Numbered from the stretch's first letter, positions 35,359-45,491 are shown. The stretch: 64,000 bases of DNA from an uncultured Aquimarina sp. (GCA_947498775.1 CANMLL010000012.1:124001-188000), one strand, 5' to 3'. The notes: generated by a model not told the origin, from the sequence alone. Made by a program: numbers and translations.

Positions 35359-36114
35359 TCAACCACCCATTTTTCTATATCGTGAAGGCGTCAGACCACA
35401 TTGCTTTTTAAACACCCGTGCAAAATGCCCTGGGTCTTCAAAACCCACCTGAAAACCGATTTGTATAATCTTATCCGAAGTCTGAGAAAGCAGTGTTTTG
35501 GCTTTTTCCATCTTGCGTCGAGTGATGTACTGATAAGGCGTTTCACCTGTGCAGTCCTTAAAGACACGGACAAAGTAAAAAGTGCTCACCTTGGCAATCT
35601 GGGACAGTTCGCAGATGGTGATGGGTCGGGCGATGTTATCGGTCACGTGGGCTTCGATACATTTCAGTTTGTAGGCAGATAGTTTGATGGCTTCATTTTT
35701 ATTGTTGGCATCTTTAGTTGCAAAGAATTTTGACTTTAAAAAGCGAATAAGGCTAATGGCCAAATTGTACAAGTGGGCCACATTTTCTTTTTCTTCTTCG
35801 CGTAGTACCTGTAACAGGTGAATGTGAAGTAGATTGGTCAGAGCGTCGGCCAAACAACCGATTTCGTGAAAACGGAATGCCCCATTTTTTTCGACCAAAA
35901 ATTCCCCGAAGGCACCCTCTTTGGTGCCGAGAATCAAAGGGTATTCGCGCTGCCAATCCGTGGCGTCCTCAAAGTGAAACACCCGAGTATGGTTGGTTTT
36001 ACCATTGGTGTACTGGACTTTCAGTAGCAATGGGTTGGAAGGAATAATATATTTCAAGGGGTCAGTCGAGTCCCAGTCATTTTTTACATACAGTTGTTCT
36101 TTTAGGGTGGTCAT
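35359..36114 (-). CDS. AraC family transcriptional regulator
   Basis: A 251-residue regulator with an N-terminal sensing region and a C-terminal AraC DNA-binding domain (about residues 150-250): ITICELSQIAKVSTFYFVRV for the first helix-turn-helix and IGFQVGFEDPGHFARVFKKQ with CGLTPSRYRKM for the second. It is encoded divergently from the GAF/sigma-54 activator, sharing a 195-bp intergenic region, and upstream of the long minus-strand run, so it is a candidate regulator of the stress genes. The ligand is unknown. Confidence 0.88.
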   Translation of the reverse strand: MTTLKEQLYVKNDWDSTDPLKYIIPSNPLLLKVQYTNGKTNHTRVFHFEDATDWQREYPLILGTKEGAFGEFLVEKNGAFRFHEIGCLADALTNLLHIHLLQVLREEEKENVAHLYNLAISLIRFLKSKFFATKDANNKNEAIKLSAYKLKCIEAHVTDNIARPITICELSQIAKVSTFYFVRVFKDCTGETPYQYITRRKMEKAKTLLSQTSDKIIQIGFQVGFEDPGHFARVFKKQCGLTPSRYRKMGG

Positions 36115-36187
36115 ACTATGATTAGTTTTAACGATAGTATTCTATTTTAGTGCCAGATGTTATGTTTTTTTAGCCAGTCTTGCTAAA

Positions 36188-36203
36188 TGGCAATAATGAC
36201 GCT
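36188..36203 (+). promoter_or_regulatory. Possible sigma-54 promoter before the GAF/sigma-54 activator
   Basis: TGGCAATAATGACGCT has GG and GC separated by ten bases, matching the invariant positions of the -24/-12 consensus TGGCAC-N5-TTGCT, though the -12 half is imperfect. It would start transcription near 36213, about 97 bp before the activator start codon, allowing autoregulation. Confidence 0.35.
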
Positions 36204-36309
36204 ATGTTTACCAAGTTCTTTTAATGCAAGGAAAAGAAAAGCGCAAAAATCTTCTACTATTATTCGTATATAAACAATAATATATATCCCAATATTCGTA
36301 TATTGAGAT

Positions 36310-39300
36310 ATGAAAAAGGATGCTTATCAATTATTGCTTGATATCAATTCAACTCTTGCAGCACAATGGGAGCGCGGTACACTTTTAAAGACCATTGTGG
36401 ACAAGCTACAGCCTGTGTTCGGGTTTTACGACATCGGTCTGTTCGTTCTTTCTGACGATGGAAATACACTTACTGATTGGGCTACCCAAGACCCATCCAT
36501 AAGTCTCTCATCGGGAAACATTTTTTTAAACCAATTGCCCACCAATGAGTACAACTATAAGAAGTCTGGTTTTGAACAAATTGCAGACCAAATATCAAAA
36601 AAAGGAAGTCCGTTAATCGTTTCCTACCAAAAGGGCTTTTTCAAAGAATATGCTACAAAAATTGTAGGTAAAGAGGTTCTTACATATTTAATAGAGCAGG
36701 GTTATGACCAATTTCTTGTTATTGACCTGAAAAACGAAAATGGGCTTAAAGGCTTTTTGTTTCTCAACTACTTAAAAAACCAACCCATATCAAATGAATA
36801 CAATACCTTGTTGAAAGCTGTTACCGACCAGCTTATCATCGCCATTACCAACATCAAAGCTACCGAACTACTACGTGAAGAAAAACAAAAGACCGAAAAG
36901 CTACTGGAGATAACCAAAACTATAGCTCAGGTGAATGACCACAAGGATTTGTTTCGAAGGATATACAAGAACTTAAAACCCATTTTTGGTTTTGATGATG
37001 TGGTGATTGTTGTGCGAGAAGACGCTGATACCTTACGACATCTAGTAGGTGACGCGCATAAAGATGTACGTAAACTAAGGGTATATGAAGAAAATGTAGG
37101 CAAACCCTTTTCCATCTCTAAAAGTGTTTACGAAAACATATATGGAAATGAATCACATGAGGTCGTACGTATGTCCATCCAAAAAATGACTGAAAGGTAT
37201 CCTAAGCACTGGGGAACCAAATTCGCCAAAGAGGCAGGCTATGAAGATTGGATTTCAACGCTGTTGTATTCATCAGGAAAACCCATTGGAAACCTTGAAT
37301 TTTTATCTAGGAAAAAAGGTTTTTTTAATGGATTAAATCTGTCTCTCTTTAAAAATACGGCCAATCAGTTGGCAACCGCAGTGGCCAATATTTTGGCCAA
37401 TGAACAAGTACTGGAAGAAAAACAAAAGACTGAAGACCTTTTGTCCGTTACCGAAGCGATAGCCAATATCACCACCGGGCCAGAGCTGGTTCGGGCTATT
37501 TTTGATAAACTTCAAAAAGTGATTCCCTTTGATGAATCAGGATTGTTCCACCTGGATTTTGAGAACAACAAAGAACGAGACCTCATTGTAGATTACGGTT
37601 ATGATGCATCAGTAGTAGGTCAAGAAATTCAGGATGCAGATGTGGTAGGCTGGTTGCCCTTGAGTGAGCTCTCAAAGGTAATGGCAAAAAAAACGGTAGC
37701 GCTTTCCGCTAAAGAACTCTACGAACAGTTTGACCATCCCCATTTTAAGTACACTAAAAAAACGCCTTTTAAGAGCATCATAGCCGGACCGCTGGAAAAA
37801 GGCAAAACCACCATCGGTCTATTCTATTTCTGGAGTAAAAAAGAAAACGCATTTGACCACCAACAATCACTTTTCAAATCCATCTGCGACCAACTTTCTG
37901 TGGCATTGAGCAACATATTGGCTAATGAAAACATAGCAGATCGTGAACAATTCAAGTCACTACAAGCCGGGATCTTAAGCGCTTTTGAAACGTCATTTAA
38001 ACCCAAAGAAAATTTTGGGACTGTCGCCAGACTTTTTCAAGGTACCGTGCCCTTTGATATGCTGGCCTTTTCCATCTACGATGCCCAGACCAAAACGGTG
38101 GAAGGACACGGGTATCGACGGACTGGAAAAAGAGAGTACCAATACATCGATGAAAATAACTTTCTCAACATCATCAATCTTGACCAGGAGACTTTTATCA
38201 AAAGTTGGCGAACACTGGACTATAAGGAAATCCAGTTTTTTAACGGTAAAGCTTTTTTGAAAAGTCTGGAAAAGGATGGTGTAAAAAAGATTTTGCATAA
38301 GAAAATAGGGATTCAGTCCAGTCTTATCGCCCCCATAAAACTGAATCAGCAAAGGACGCTTTTAATGACTTTTTTTAGTATGAAAAAGGAAAGCTACACT
38401 GCTGCCCATAGCGATTTGGTTGAGAAGATAGTGCCATCCATACGGCTGGCAATGGACCGAATCTTGGCCTATCGGGATATCAAAGGGCTCAATGAGCGCC
38501 TTAAACAGGAAAAAGACTATTTGGAGGAAGAGCTGAAGACGAATTACAACCTACACAAGATAGTAGGCTCTAGCGATGCTATACAACAGGTGTTTGCCAA
38601 AATAGATATAGTAAAAAATACCGATACCACCGTACTGCTCACAGGTGAGACCGGCACTGGAAAGGAGTTGGTTGCTAGAGCGCTACATGAGGCCTCTACT
38701 CGTAAAGTCAAAACCCTGGTCAAGGTCAACTGTGCCACCTTGCCCAAAGAATTGGTAGAATCTGAACTTTTTGGTCACGAAAAAGGCGCATTCACGGGTG
38801 CATTACAACAACGTATCGGTAAGTTTGAACTGGCACACGGTGGCACCATATTCCTGGATGAGATCGGCGAGTTGCCTTTAGAACTTCAGTCCAAATTGCT
38901 AAGGGTCATTCAGGAAAAAGAGTTTGAACGGCTAGGGGGCAATAAGGTGATAAAAACGGATGCCCGGATCATCGCAGCTACCAACCGAGACCTGGAAAAC
39001 GAAGTGGCTGAGGGCAACTTCCGTTCTGACCTTTATTTCAGGTTGAGCGTGTTCCCTATTCACTTGCCCCCACTACGAGAGCGGCAAGAAGATGTCGAAG
39101 AACTGGCCTATCATTTCCTGAAAAAATACAACCAAAAAGTGGGCAGGAAGATTAAGAAAATAAGCAATGAGGACCTAAAACAGATTAAAAAATATCCTTG
39201 GCCAGGAAACGTACGCGAATTGGAACACGTTATAGAACGTTCCGTACTGCTCTCTAAAGGCAGCACTTTACAATTGGCATTAGGTACGGCACCAGGACCC

Positions 39301-39504
39301 TCAAAAATCGAATCAACCGTCTTTGAGCCTCAAACAATGCAGGAAGCCGAGACCAGCTTATTGCTCAACACCCTAAAATACTGTAATGGCAAAATAAGAG
39401 GCGAAGGTGGTGCAGCGGAATTGCTAGATATGCCACCTACCACATTGGAATACCGCATCAAACGTGCAGGAATTCAAAAGAAGCATATAGTTAAGAAAAA
39501 TTAA
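36310..39504 (+). CDS. GAF-domain sigma-54-dependent transcriptional activator
   Basis: A 1064-residue bacterial enhancer-binding protein. The first 740 residues hold about four GAF-like sensor repeats, with [32 protein letters not shown] and [16 protein letters not shown] marking similar linkers. The AAA+ domain starts near 747 with [13 protein letters not shown], with Walker A GETGTGKE near 778, the sigma-54-contacting GAFTGA loop near 825 and [13 protein letters not shown] as Walker B. A Fis-type helix-turn-helix ends the protein ([19 protein letters not shown]). It activates sigma-54 promoters on sensing a small molecule or redox signal, plausibly a substrate of the island. Confidence 0.93.
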   Translation: MKKDAYQLLLDINSTLAAQWERGTLLKTIVDKLQPVFGFYDIGLFVLSDDGNTLTDWATQDPSISLSSGNIFLNQLPTNEYNYKKSGFEQIADQISKKGSPLIVSYQKGFFKEYATKIVGKEVLTYLIEQGYDQFLVIDLKNENGLKGFLFLNYLKNQPISNEYNTLLKAVTDQLIIAITNIKATELLREEKQKTEKLLEITKTIAQVNDHKDLFRRIYKNLKPIFGFDDVVIVVREDADTLRHLVGDAHKDVRKLRVYEENVGKPFSISKSVYENIYGNESHEVVRMSIQKMTERYPKHWGTKFAKEAGYEDWISTLLYSSGKPIGNLEFLSRKKGFFNGLNLSLFKNTANQLATAVANILANEQVLEEKQKTEDLLSVTEAIANITTGPELVRAIFDKLQKVIPFDESGLFHLDFENNKERDLIVDYGYDASVVGQEIQDADVVGWLPLSELSKVMAKKTVALSAKELYEQFDHPHFKYTKKTPFKSIIAGPLEKGKTTIGLFYFWSKKENAFDHQQSLFKSICDQLSVALSNILANENIADREQFKSLQAGILSAFETSFKPKENFGTVARLFQGTVPFDMLAFSIYDAQTKTVEGHGYRRTGKREYQYIDENNFLNIINLDQETFIKSWRTLDYKEIQFFNGKAFLKSLEKDGVKKILHKKIGIQSSLIAPIKLNQQRTLLMTFFSMKKESYTAAHSDLVEKIVPSIRLAMDRILAYRDIKGLNERLKQEKDYLEEELKTNYNLHKIVGSSDAIQQVFAKIDIVKNTDTTVLLTGETGTGKELVARALHEASTRKVKTLVKVNCATLPKELVESELFGHEKGAFTGALQQRIGKFELAHGGTIFLDEIGELPLELQSKLLRVIQEKEFERLGGNKVIKTDARIIAATNRDLENEVAEGNFRSDLYFRLSVFPIHLPPLRERQEDVEELAYHFLKKYNQKVGRKIKKISNEDLKQIKKYPWPGNVRELEHVIERSVLLSKGSTLQLALGTAPGPSKIESTVFEPQTMQEAETSLLLNTLKYCNGKIRGEGGAAELLDMPPTTLEYRIKRAGIQKKHIVKKN

Positions 39505-39527
39505 GAATTTAGATAAAATATGCTGAG

Positions 39528-39893
39528 TTAAAAACCGAAGAGATGCTTTACCTCATTCCAAAACGAATGAAAATGAGCATCATACTTTTCAAGTTCTTTA
39601 TTGTAAACATCAATCTCTTGCTGGTCAAAAAATATTTGAGCATCGTAATGTACCGCCTTTATGATGTCTTCCGCATAATCAATCCCGAAAGTTTTTAGCT
39701 CTTTAGTCATTCGCCTTATTGCGTTTTGGTTGATTTTCCAACGCTGTGGTTTCTGCTCTTGTCTTGACAGGTAATGCTGCTCGGCGAATAATTGAAACAG
39801 TTCATTGTAATAATTACCAATACTACCATAAAGAGACTCAATTTCTTCCTTTATGGACTTCGGTTGCTTTTCGAGCATTTGCTTACCTGTCAT
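39528..39893 (-). CDS. Unrecognised helical protein of 121 residues
   Basis: A soluble, highly charged, alpha-helical protein with no signal peptide or membrane segment and no family that I recognise. Notable stretches are EQHYLSRQEQKPQRWKINQ and IIKAVHYDAQIFFDQQEIDV; several histidines are spread along helices, but no clear metal motif appears. It lies 17 bases downstream of the YceI gene, in the same direction, and convergent to the sigma-54 activator with a 23-bp gap. Confidence 0.6.
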   Translation of the reverse strand: MTGKQMLEKQPKSIKEEIESLYGSIGNYYNELFQLFAEQHYLSRQEQKPQRWKINQNAIRRMTKELKTFGIDYAEDIIKAVHYDAQIFFDQQEIDVYNKELEKYDAHFHSFWNEVKHLFGF

Positions 39894-39910
39894 TTTGATA
39901 GTATGGTATT

Positions 39911-40435
39911 TTATTGCTCTTTTACCAATTGCAGGTCAATAACCAGTTTTACGGTATCACTTACCACTACCTTGCCTGCTTCCGTAACACCATTCCAGGT
40001 GAGGCCAAAATTCTTTCGATTGATTTCGCCACGCATCTCAAAACCTGCTTTGGCGTTACCAAAGTTATCTTCTACAATACCGTTGAACTCGGCTTGTAGA
40101 ATAACTGGCTTAGAGTTTCCTTTGATGGTCAAATCACCTTCAAGTGTGCTACCGTCAAATGCCTTTGACTGAAATTGAATATTGGGATACTTTTCGGCGT
40201 CAAAAAAGTCTGCCGATTTTAGATGAGCATCACGTTGGTCGTTGTTGGTGTGGATGGTACTGACCTTTGCCGTAAAGGAAAATACGGCATTTTGAAAGCT
40301 ATCATCTTCAGCTTCTACCGCGCCCTCAAATTCACCAAAAACACCACTCACGTTGCTAATCATCATATGCCTGACCTTAAAGCCGATATCGGTATGGGCA
40401 GGGTCTATTTTCCAAAGGGTTGTTGTTTCATTCAT
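39911..40435 (-). CDS. YceI family protein
   Basis: A 174-residue lipocalin-like barrel protein of the YceI family: WKIDPAHTDIGFKVRHMMI at the start, LKSADFFDAEKYPNIQFQSK in the centre and FGLTWNGVTEAGKVVVSDTV near the end. YceI proteins bind polyisoprenoid or quinone-like lipids. No signal peptide is visible, so this is a cytoplasmic version. It neighbours the pirin gene (116 bases upstream), a common combination in quinone-responsive and oxidative-stress clusters. Confidence 0.9.
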   Translation of the reverse strand: MNETTTLWKIDPAHTDIGFKVRHMMISNVSGVFGEFEGAVEAEDDSFQNAVFSFTAKVSTIHTNNDQRDAHLKSADFFDAEKYPNIQFQSKAFDGSTLEGDLTIKGNSKPVILQAEFNGIVEDNFGNAKAGFEMRGEINRKNFGLTWNGVTEAGKVVVSDTVKLVIDLQLVKEQ

Positions 40436-40551
40436 TGATTTTTTTTTTTGATTATAGCTTCTGAAAATAAAGCTAGGAACAATTGCGAACTGGACGAAAA
40501 TTGCTCAACCTGAAAGAAGTTGTGGTTTTGTGATGATAGTCTGATACCTGC

Positions 40552-41382
40552 TTAAGAAGGTAGCGGTTTAAGAACACCCATTTCACCCCGAGCATATCGT
40601 TTTTTTGTTTCTTCCAACTGTTCTTGGGTGGTCATCACATAAGGCCCACCATATACAATAGGCTCATTGTGCGGCTTTCCCGAAGCGTACATAACATTGG
40701 CAGAGCTGTCTTTGGTTCTAATCTTTACTGTTGAACCGCCTTCTTCAAACAGCAAAAGGTTTTTTGGTTCGGCTTCAGTCTCGTCAACCAGTATGTTTCC
40801 CGAAACGATAAAAGCAAATGTCATCTCTTCGCTTGGTAATTCAATTTCAGAATTCGGGTTCAGATAAATATCTAGTAATGTTACAGGCGTGACCATTTTT
40901 ACATTAGCATCTACACCATCAAAAGTGCCGTGTATCACTCGTACTTTTGCACCATCTTTTTGTACCTCAGGAATTTCTTTCGCGGAAGTGTGAAGCGCCT
41001 TAGGCTCAACCAATCTGTCTTTGTCAGAATGGTTTATCCAAATCTGAAACCCGTGGCTTTCCACGCCATTCGTCTGGGGTACTTCGTCGTGTTGAATGCC
41101 GATTCCCGCTTGAGTGATGTGTACACCACCCGGTTCAATGATACTGTGGTCGCCAAAACTGTCGCGGTTAATAAATCCGTTTTCACTATCCGGATGCATA
41201 TAGGTCATCACCGAAACCCCAGCGTGAGGATGTGGGCCAAATATTGGTCTGCTCATATAATATTCGGTGAATGCTAAATAAGGTTCAATGGGCACTTCGT
41301 TGTTGAAATAATTTAGTGCCTTGAAGCCCTGGGACACATTTTCAAAGGATTTTTTATATATCTGTTTTAATTTTTTCTGCAT
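40552..41382 (-). CDS. Pirin family protein
   Basis: A bicupin protein of about 276 residues with the conserved GPHPHAGVSVMTYMHPDSEN and HSIIEPGGVHITQAGIGIQH metal-binding stretches; His residues in HPH and in GIQHDE coordinate iron. Bacterial pirins include quercetinase-like dioxygenases and redox-sensing regulators. An in-frame ATG at 41427 exists, but the ATG at 41382 (MQKKLKQIYKKSFENV) gives the usual pirin N-terminus. The gene lies between the integrase remnant and the YceI gene. Confidence 0.87.
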   Translation of the reverse strand: MQKKLKQIYKKSFENVSQGFKALNYFNNEVPIEPYLAFTEYYMSRPIFGPHPHAGVSVMTYMHPDSENGFINRDSFGDHSIIEPGGVHITQAGIGIQHDEVPQTNGVESHGFQIWINHSDKDRLVEPKALHTSAKEIPEVQKDGAKVRVIHGTFDGVDANVKMVTPVTLLDIYLNPNSEIELPSEEMTFAFIVSGNILVDETEAEPKNLLLFEEGGSTVKIRTKDSSANVMYASGKPHNEPIVYGGPYVMTTQEQLEETKKRYARGEMGVLKPLPS

Positions 41383-41515
41383 AGAATTTATGGATTGCTG
41401 ATTGCCACTTAATTTAAACAAAATCACATTCTAAATACTATACAGAAGTTGCCCAACTGGGATATTTTTGTGCTAAAAATTCACGATACTATCTAAAGCT
41501 TTCTTATGGATAAAA

Positions 41516-42724
41516 TTAGCCTATTTTCATCCTCAGAAGTGCCATATCCTCACTTACCTTTTTTTCCACTACCCTAGCATAAATTTGAGTTGTGGTCAGT
41601 TTCGTATGACCTAACAATTTGGAAACTGTTTCAATGGGAACACCGTTGCTCAAAGTTACAGTAGTGGCAAAAGTATGCCGTGCCATATGAAAAGTGAGAT
41701 TCTTTTTCAAACCACATAAATCTGCAATTTCTTTTAAATAGCTATTTAATTTTTGATTTGATAGTTTGGGCAAAAGGCTTCCGTAATGAACAGTCCTTGG
41801 GTGGTCTCGATATTTTTCAATCAGTGTAAAAGCCTTGGGCAAAAGTGGTATTTTTATGGGTATGCCTGTTTTAAGCCTTTCTGACATAATCCAAAATTTA
41901 CCATCTATTCCTAATCTGATATTTGAGGGTGTAAGATTTATTATGTCAATATATGAGATACCTGTATAACAGCTAAAAACAAAAATATCCTTGACTACAA
42001 TTAATCTCTGAAGATTGGATGTCAAGTTCTCTATAGATTCCAACTCGTCTGCAGTTAGAAATTCCCGTTCTTTCTTCTCTGTCTTGATTTTAAAATTGGC
42101 AAAAGGGTCTCTATTCATCCATTCCATTCGATATGCTAAAGTGGCCATTCGTTTCAGACGTTTAATATGCTTCATAGCAGTATTATTACCCATTGGGCTT
42201 TGACCATTTGCAGGCACGTTGGACCTCAAAAAACTTTCAAAACCTATTACAAATTCAAAACTCAAATCATTGAGGCTAATATCCGCTTTTTCATATTCAG
42301 ATAATATATAGGATAACATATAACGCTGACTGGTCTTGTAGTGTCCAAGCGTGTTTGGGTGCAATTTATGCTGCATCTTTTCATTGTAGTAATCAATTAG
42401 GCCTTGAAAAGAGTAATTCTTTTCTGATTCGCCCAGAAACTCTTCTTTCAAATTATGAACATCGAAGGGTCTGTCTTAGGAAATACGTTGTTCGTATATC
42501 TTGTGAATTTTTGCCTGAGCATTGTTCAGATAAATGTTCAAATTCTTTGAAACTTTACCTGAACCGTTTGCCCGTTAGGTTTTAAAATTCCAAGTGTCAA
42601 CATCAACTTTTCGTTTTAAACTTATGTTGACACGTTCACCATTTAGGGTCAATCTCAAATAGAGATTCGTTTGATTATTTACCGCACGACAAGCATATAT
42701 CCAGAACAGAATAGAGAATGTTGA
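41516..42724 (-). pseudogene. IntDOT-like tyrosine recombinase with two in-frame stops
   Basis: The largest open frame, 41516-42451, encodes the SAM-like and catalytic domains of a Bacteroides-type integrase: CYTGISYIDI (Ser where other recombinases have the first catalytic Arg, as known in IntDOT), HMARHTFATT, LLGHTKLTTTQIYARV with the nucleophilic Tyr. The same frame continues upstream through recognisable N-terminal arm sequence (TFSILFWI, LYLRLTLNGERVNISLKRKV, DVDTWNFKT) but is broken by TAA at 42476-42478 and 42575-42577, and no start codon is found before an upstream TAA at 42725-42727. It is probably inactive, although an internally started catalytic fragment could still be made. Confidence 0.85.
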
Positions 42725-43297
42725 TTAAGTACGCATAGTTGTCGTCTTTAATGGTTAAACATCGGTAGACGAAATTCAAATCAACTATACTAATTTTCAG
42801 TAAGTTACATTAATCTATCAACATTTTTGATCTTTAAAGTGATATGTTGACTATTTGTGACCTTTTAGATGCAAATGATATCAAATTATATGATTGCCCT
42901 AAAACTATAAAATCTTTCAAATCATAGGATTTACAAGGTTTTGCGACTTTTTGAAATTTCTTTAAGCGGTCTTTACTAATTTGCAGGAAAATATACTTAT
43001 AGCACTAGTGGCAAAGACAGATTGAGACTTGATTAATTTGGAGAAAGGTGAATTTGATGAGGATCAAGCAGTCAAATTGGTTCTTAAAATAATGGAGTCA
43101 TTCACAAATGGAGGTCTTATCCTTATTAAAGAAAAGTTGGAGGAAAACCCGAAATATTTTTTACAGCCGACTTCATTTTTAAATTTGATTTTAGAAAGAA
43201 ATATTGCATAATATGTCGCTATTATGAATAAAGGTATTTTACTGAGTTTAAGAGGTATAAATGGCTACCTTGAAATTAAGTTTTAATATAGTTCCCT
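42725..43297. other. Intergenic stretch between the integrase remnant and the tra operon
   Basis: No confident gene is seen. It contains an inverted repeat TCAACAT/ATGTTGA (42818-42824/42844-42850) and GTTTTGCGACTTTTTG (42938-42953), which shares TTTGCGAC with the direct repeats before bfmA. Attachment or arm sites of the former integrase could lie here, but this is unproven. Confidence 0.35.
43029..43211 (+). CDS. Possible small ORF of 60 codons
   Basis: A TTG-started frame (INLEKGEFDEDQAVKLVLKI) that is protein-like in composition but has no recognised family and no clear ribosome-binding site. It may be a remnant of a larger gene. It is listed only because it sits alone in a 570-bp gap. 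Confidence 0.2.
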   Translation: MINLEKGEFDEDQAVKLVLKIMESFTNGGLILIKEKLEENPKYFLQPTSFLNLILERNIA

Positions 43298-43663
43298 TTA
43301 AAAAGGCCCCTTATCCCTCGGTCCATTGTGGGTAACCTTCCATCGGCCATCTTCTTGGACCAATTTAAAAACGCCAGGCTTAGGGTCGTAGGCAGTTGAA
43401 TATTTGACCCAAGCGACTTCGCCTTCCATTGCTTCATCTACAATAGCGAACTCAGAATCTGAGTCCGCATCTTGGGCAAACATATTTTGAATGCTCGATA
43501 GATTGGCATAACCCTCGGCTGTTGTATGTTTTTTAAGGGTAGCTTTATCACCGTGACAGAAACTTTCGGCCACCACCTTTGCAGTTTCTGCAGGTGTCGT
43601 GGTTTTGCTTTCAGCACAGGAAACGAATATAAATACTAGGCTGCAAATGACAAATCTTTTCAT
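43298..43663 (-). CDS. Small lipoprotein (DUF4878-like)
   Basis: A 121-residue predicted lipoprotein (CSLVFIFVSCAESKTTTP) with an NTF2-like layout: PAETAKVVAESFCHGDKATL at the start and WVKYSTAYDPKPGVFKLVQE, DGRWKVTHNG at the end, resembling DUF4878 proteins. It is the last gene of the conjugation operon, six bases after traN, in the place where CTnDOT-type elements have traO-Q. It may be an accessory surface or entry-exclusion lipoprotein; this is inference from position only. Confidence 0.7.
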   Translation of the reverse strand: MKRFVICSLVFIFVSCAESKTTTPAETAKVVAESFCHGDKATLKKHTTAEGYANLSSIQNMFAQDADSDSEFAIVDEAMEGEVAWVKYSTAYDPKPGVFKLVQEDGRWKVTHNGPRDKGPF

Positions 43664-43669
43664 AATTCT

Positions 43670-44530
43670 CTAATTTGGGTTATTGATATGTCGATGTGAC
43701 AGCTTTAGCTTTATATCCCGCTCACCATCCTTTTCGTTCAGCTCTACCATCACTCTACGGTCGTTGGAAAGTGAAAATTTTGGTAGCACATAAACCATTC
43801 TAACCCTTTTGCCTTCCTTAACCTTATCTGGAAGATTATATCTAATTACGGGCTCTTTATAGATGCGTTGGACAGACTTCCGTTTTCCTTTTTGTTCTGT
43901 TTCTATATAGACTTTTAAAAAGTTAAGGTCATAATCCAACGATGATTTATTGTTGACTTCAAGGACAACATAAAGTTCTTCCTTATCAAAAACGATACGT
44001 TCAACACTTAAAACTACCGAAGCTTTACTTTTACTCTTCAGCGATTTTCGCCGTTTCCTTTCAAGGAGATAAGCGCCGAATTTCTGGTAATAATAATTGC
44101 GATTATCTATTTGCTTTTCCGAACCGGCAATGGCCGTTGAATCTTTTGCCAACGGCTTTTCGTTACCAATACTATGGGCTAACGGTATAAAATAGTTGAG
44201 CTTTGAAAGCTGTTTTCTATACTTTACAATATACGAAAAAATTGCACCATTTCTATTGACTACCAGCAGATTACTTTCTTTCCCAGGCTTTGCCTGAAGC
44301 AAGCCAAAGTACTGTTCTTTTTCACGATTATAACTGAAGACAAAGTTATCCGAACCGGTTATGCCCTGGCGAATGGGTTCTGGAAAAAAGAGTGCCACGT
44401 TTTTGCTATCGTTTGCATAAATCGTATCCAAGGCTCGGATAGATTGTGAGTGCGCTGAAGCCTGTGCCGAGCATAGTCGAGGTGCGAAAGCACAACTTAT
44501 ACTTAGCAGCAAGATGATATAATTTTTCAT
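43670..44530 (-). CDS. traN: Conjugative transfer protein TraN (VirB9-like)
   Basis: About 286 residues with a signal peptide (KNYIILLLSISCAFAPRL) and the TraN/DUF4138 features NVALFFPEPIRQGITGSDNF and LLVVNRNGAIFSYIVKYR. It is the outer-membrane-associated VirB9-like component of the Bacteroidetes conjugation channel. The ATG at 44530 is preferred over the in-frame one at 44554 because it immediately precedes the signal sequence. It follows traM after about 30 bases. Confidence 0.85.
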   Translation of the reverse strand: MKNYIILLLSISCAFAPRLCSAQASAHSQSIRALDTIYANDSKNVALFFPEPIRQGITGSDNFVFSYNREKEQYFGLLQAKPGKESNLLVVNRNGAIFSYIVKYRKQLSKLNYFIPLAHSIGNEKPLAKDSTAIAGSEKQIDNRNYYYQKFGAYLLERKRRKSLKSKSKASVVLSVERIVFDKEELYVVLEVNNKSSLDYDLNFLKVYIETEQKGKRKSVQRIYKEPVIRYNLPDKVKEGKRVRMVYVLPKFSLSNDRRVMVELNEKDGERDIKLKLSHRHINNPN

Positions 44531-44561
44531 AAGATTGAGTTTATAAATTCCCATATCGGGT

Positions 44562-45491
44562 CTATAATTTTGGTTTTAGGATGAGCCTATAGTTGTTCAG
44601 TACGGTCACTTTGACCCTTCGGTTGTTTCTTCTGAACACCTGTGTCAATCCGCTCACTTGAGGAACCGTAGGAATATTGATGTCACCGATTACATCGTCA
44701 AGTACTTCCCGGGTAGCTTCGGCCCTGAAATTATGTTCCACGTAAATACCTTCACTGCCATCCTGCAAATCGAAAGCCTTGAGCTTCGTGGGATGATGGT
44801 TTATATTTTCAATCTCAATAAGGGCCCGGTTGGGCTGAAAGCTGATGAAGCCAAATACAAGTGTGTTTTTTGGCATTGCTTTACTGTTTATCATTGCAGC
44901 TTTGGTAAGACGCATCCGCAATCTAGTGTTGGCCTGTACCACTTGGTCACCATCCACCACCACGTAAATGGTTTCATCAGTCTGGCCAATGATGGAGGAC
45001 TCGTTTGTTTTAGGCGAAGCAGCGAAAAATAGTTGATGTTCAAGTCCCAGTTCCTTGGCTTGAATTTTTTGTTCACGAAGCGCTTCGGAAGAATCGATTT
45101 TAACAAAGTCATCCTGTCCAGGTGCTCTGCGACCAATATTTCTATTCCCTGCCGTGGAATATCGAATCTTGCCAGCATCATAAATGCTATCCACAATACG
45201 GCGTTTATTGAGTTCTGGCAGGTCAGGATTATATAGTCCCGTGGAATCCAACAGCTTTTCATCGTAAATACTGGGTGCATTGGTTTCCCTAACTTCTTTG
45301 AGGTCGTTAATTGCATCCAGTTTGGAATCATATTCCTTTTGGTCTTCTTCTAAATCCGGAACCAAGGTTTGTTTTAAGTTCTCGTTTTTGCTTTCATCAT
45401 CGCCCATTACCATCATTGAGTATGATATGAGAAAAATGAAGATGACGGCCAGCACGGCAGCGAATACGATTTTGTTTTTTTCTACTTTCAT
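44562..45491 (-). CDS. traM: Conjugative transfer protein TraM (VirB10-like)
   Basis: A 309-residue protein with one N-terminal membrane anchor (VFAAVLAVIFIFLISYSMMV), a charged linker with LNKRRIVDSIYDAGK, and a C-terminal domain containing KNTLVFGFISFQPNRALIEI. It spans the envelope as the VirB10-like scaffold of the transfer channel and normally interacts with TraN and TraK. In CTnDOT-type operons traL lies between traK and traM; here only about 30 bases separate them and traL is absent. Confidence 0.87.
   Translation of the reverse strand: MKVEKNKIVFAAVLAVIFIFLISYSMMVMGDDESKNENLKQTLVPDLEEDQKEYDSKLDAINDLKEVRETNAPSIYDEKLLDSTGLYNPDLPELNKRRIVDSIYDAGKIRYSTAGNRNIGRRAPGQDDFVKIDSSEALREQKIQAKELGLEHQLFFAASPKTNESSIIGQTDETIYVVVDGDQVVQANTRLRMRLTKAAMINSKAMPKNTLVFGFISFQPNRALIEIENINHHPTKLKAFDLQDGSEGIYVEHNFRAEATREVLDDVIGDINIPTVPQVSGLTQVFRRNNRRVKVTVLNNYRLILKPKL

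Noticed and set aside
36310..39504. Two-component hybrid histidine kinase
   Set aside because: There is no histidine kinase or receiver domain; the GAFTGA loop and Fis-type helix-turn-helix identify a sigma-54 activator.
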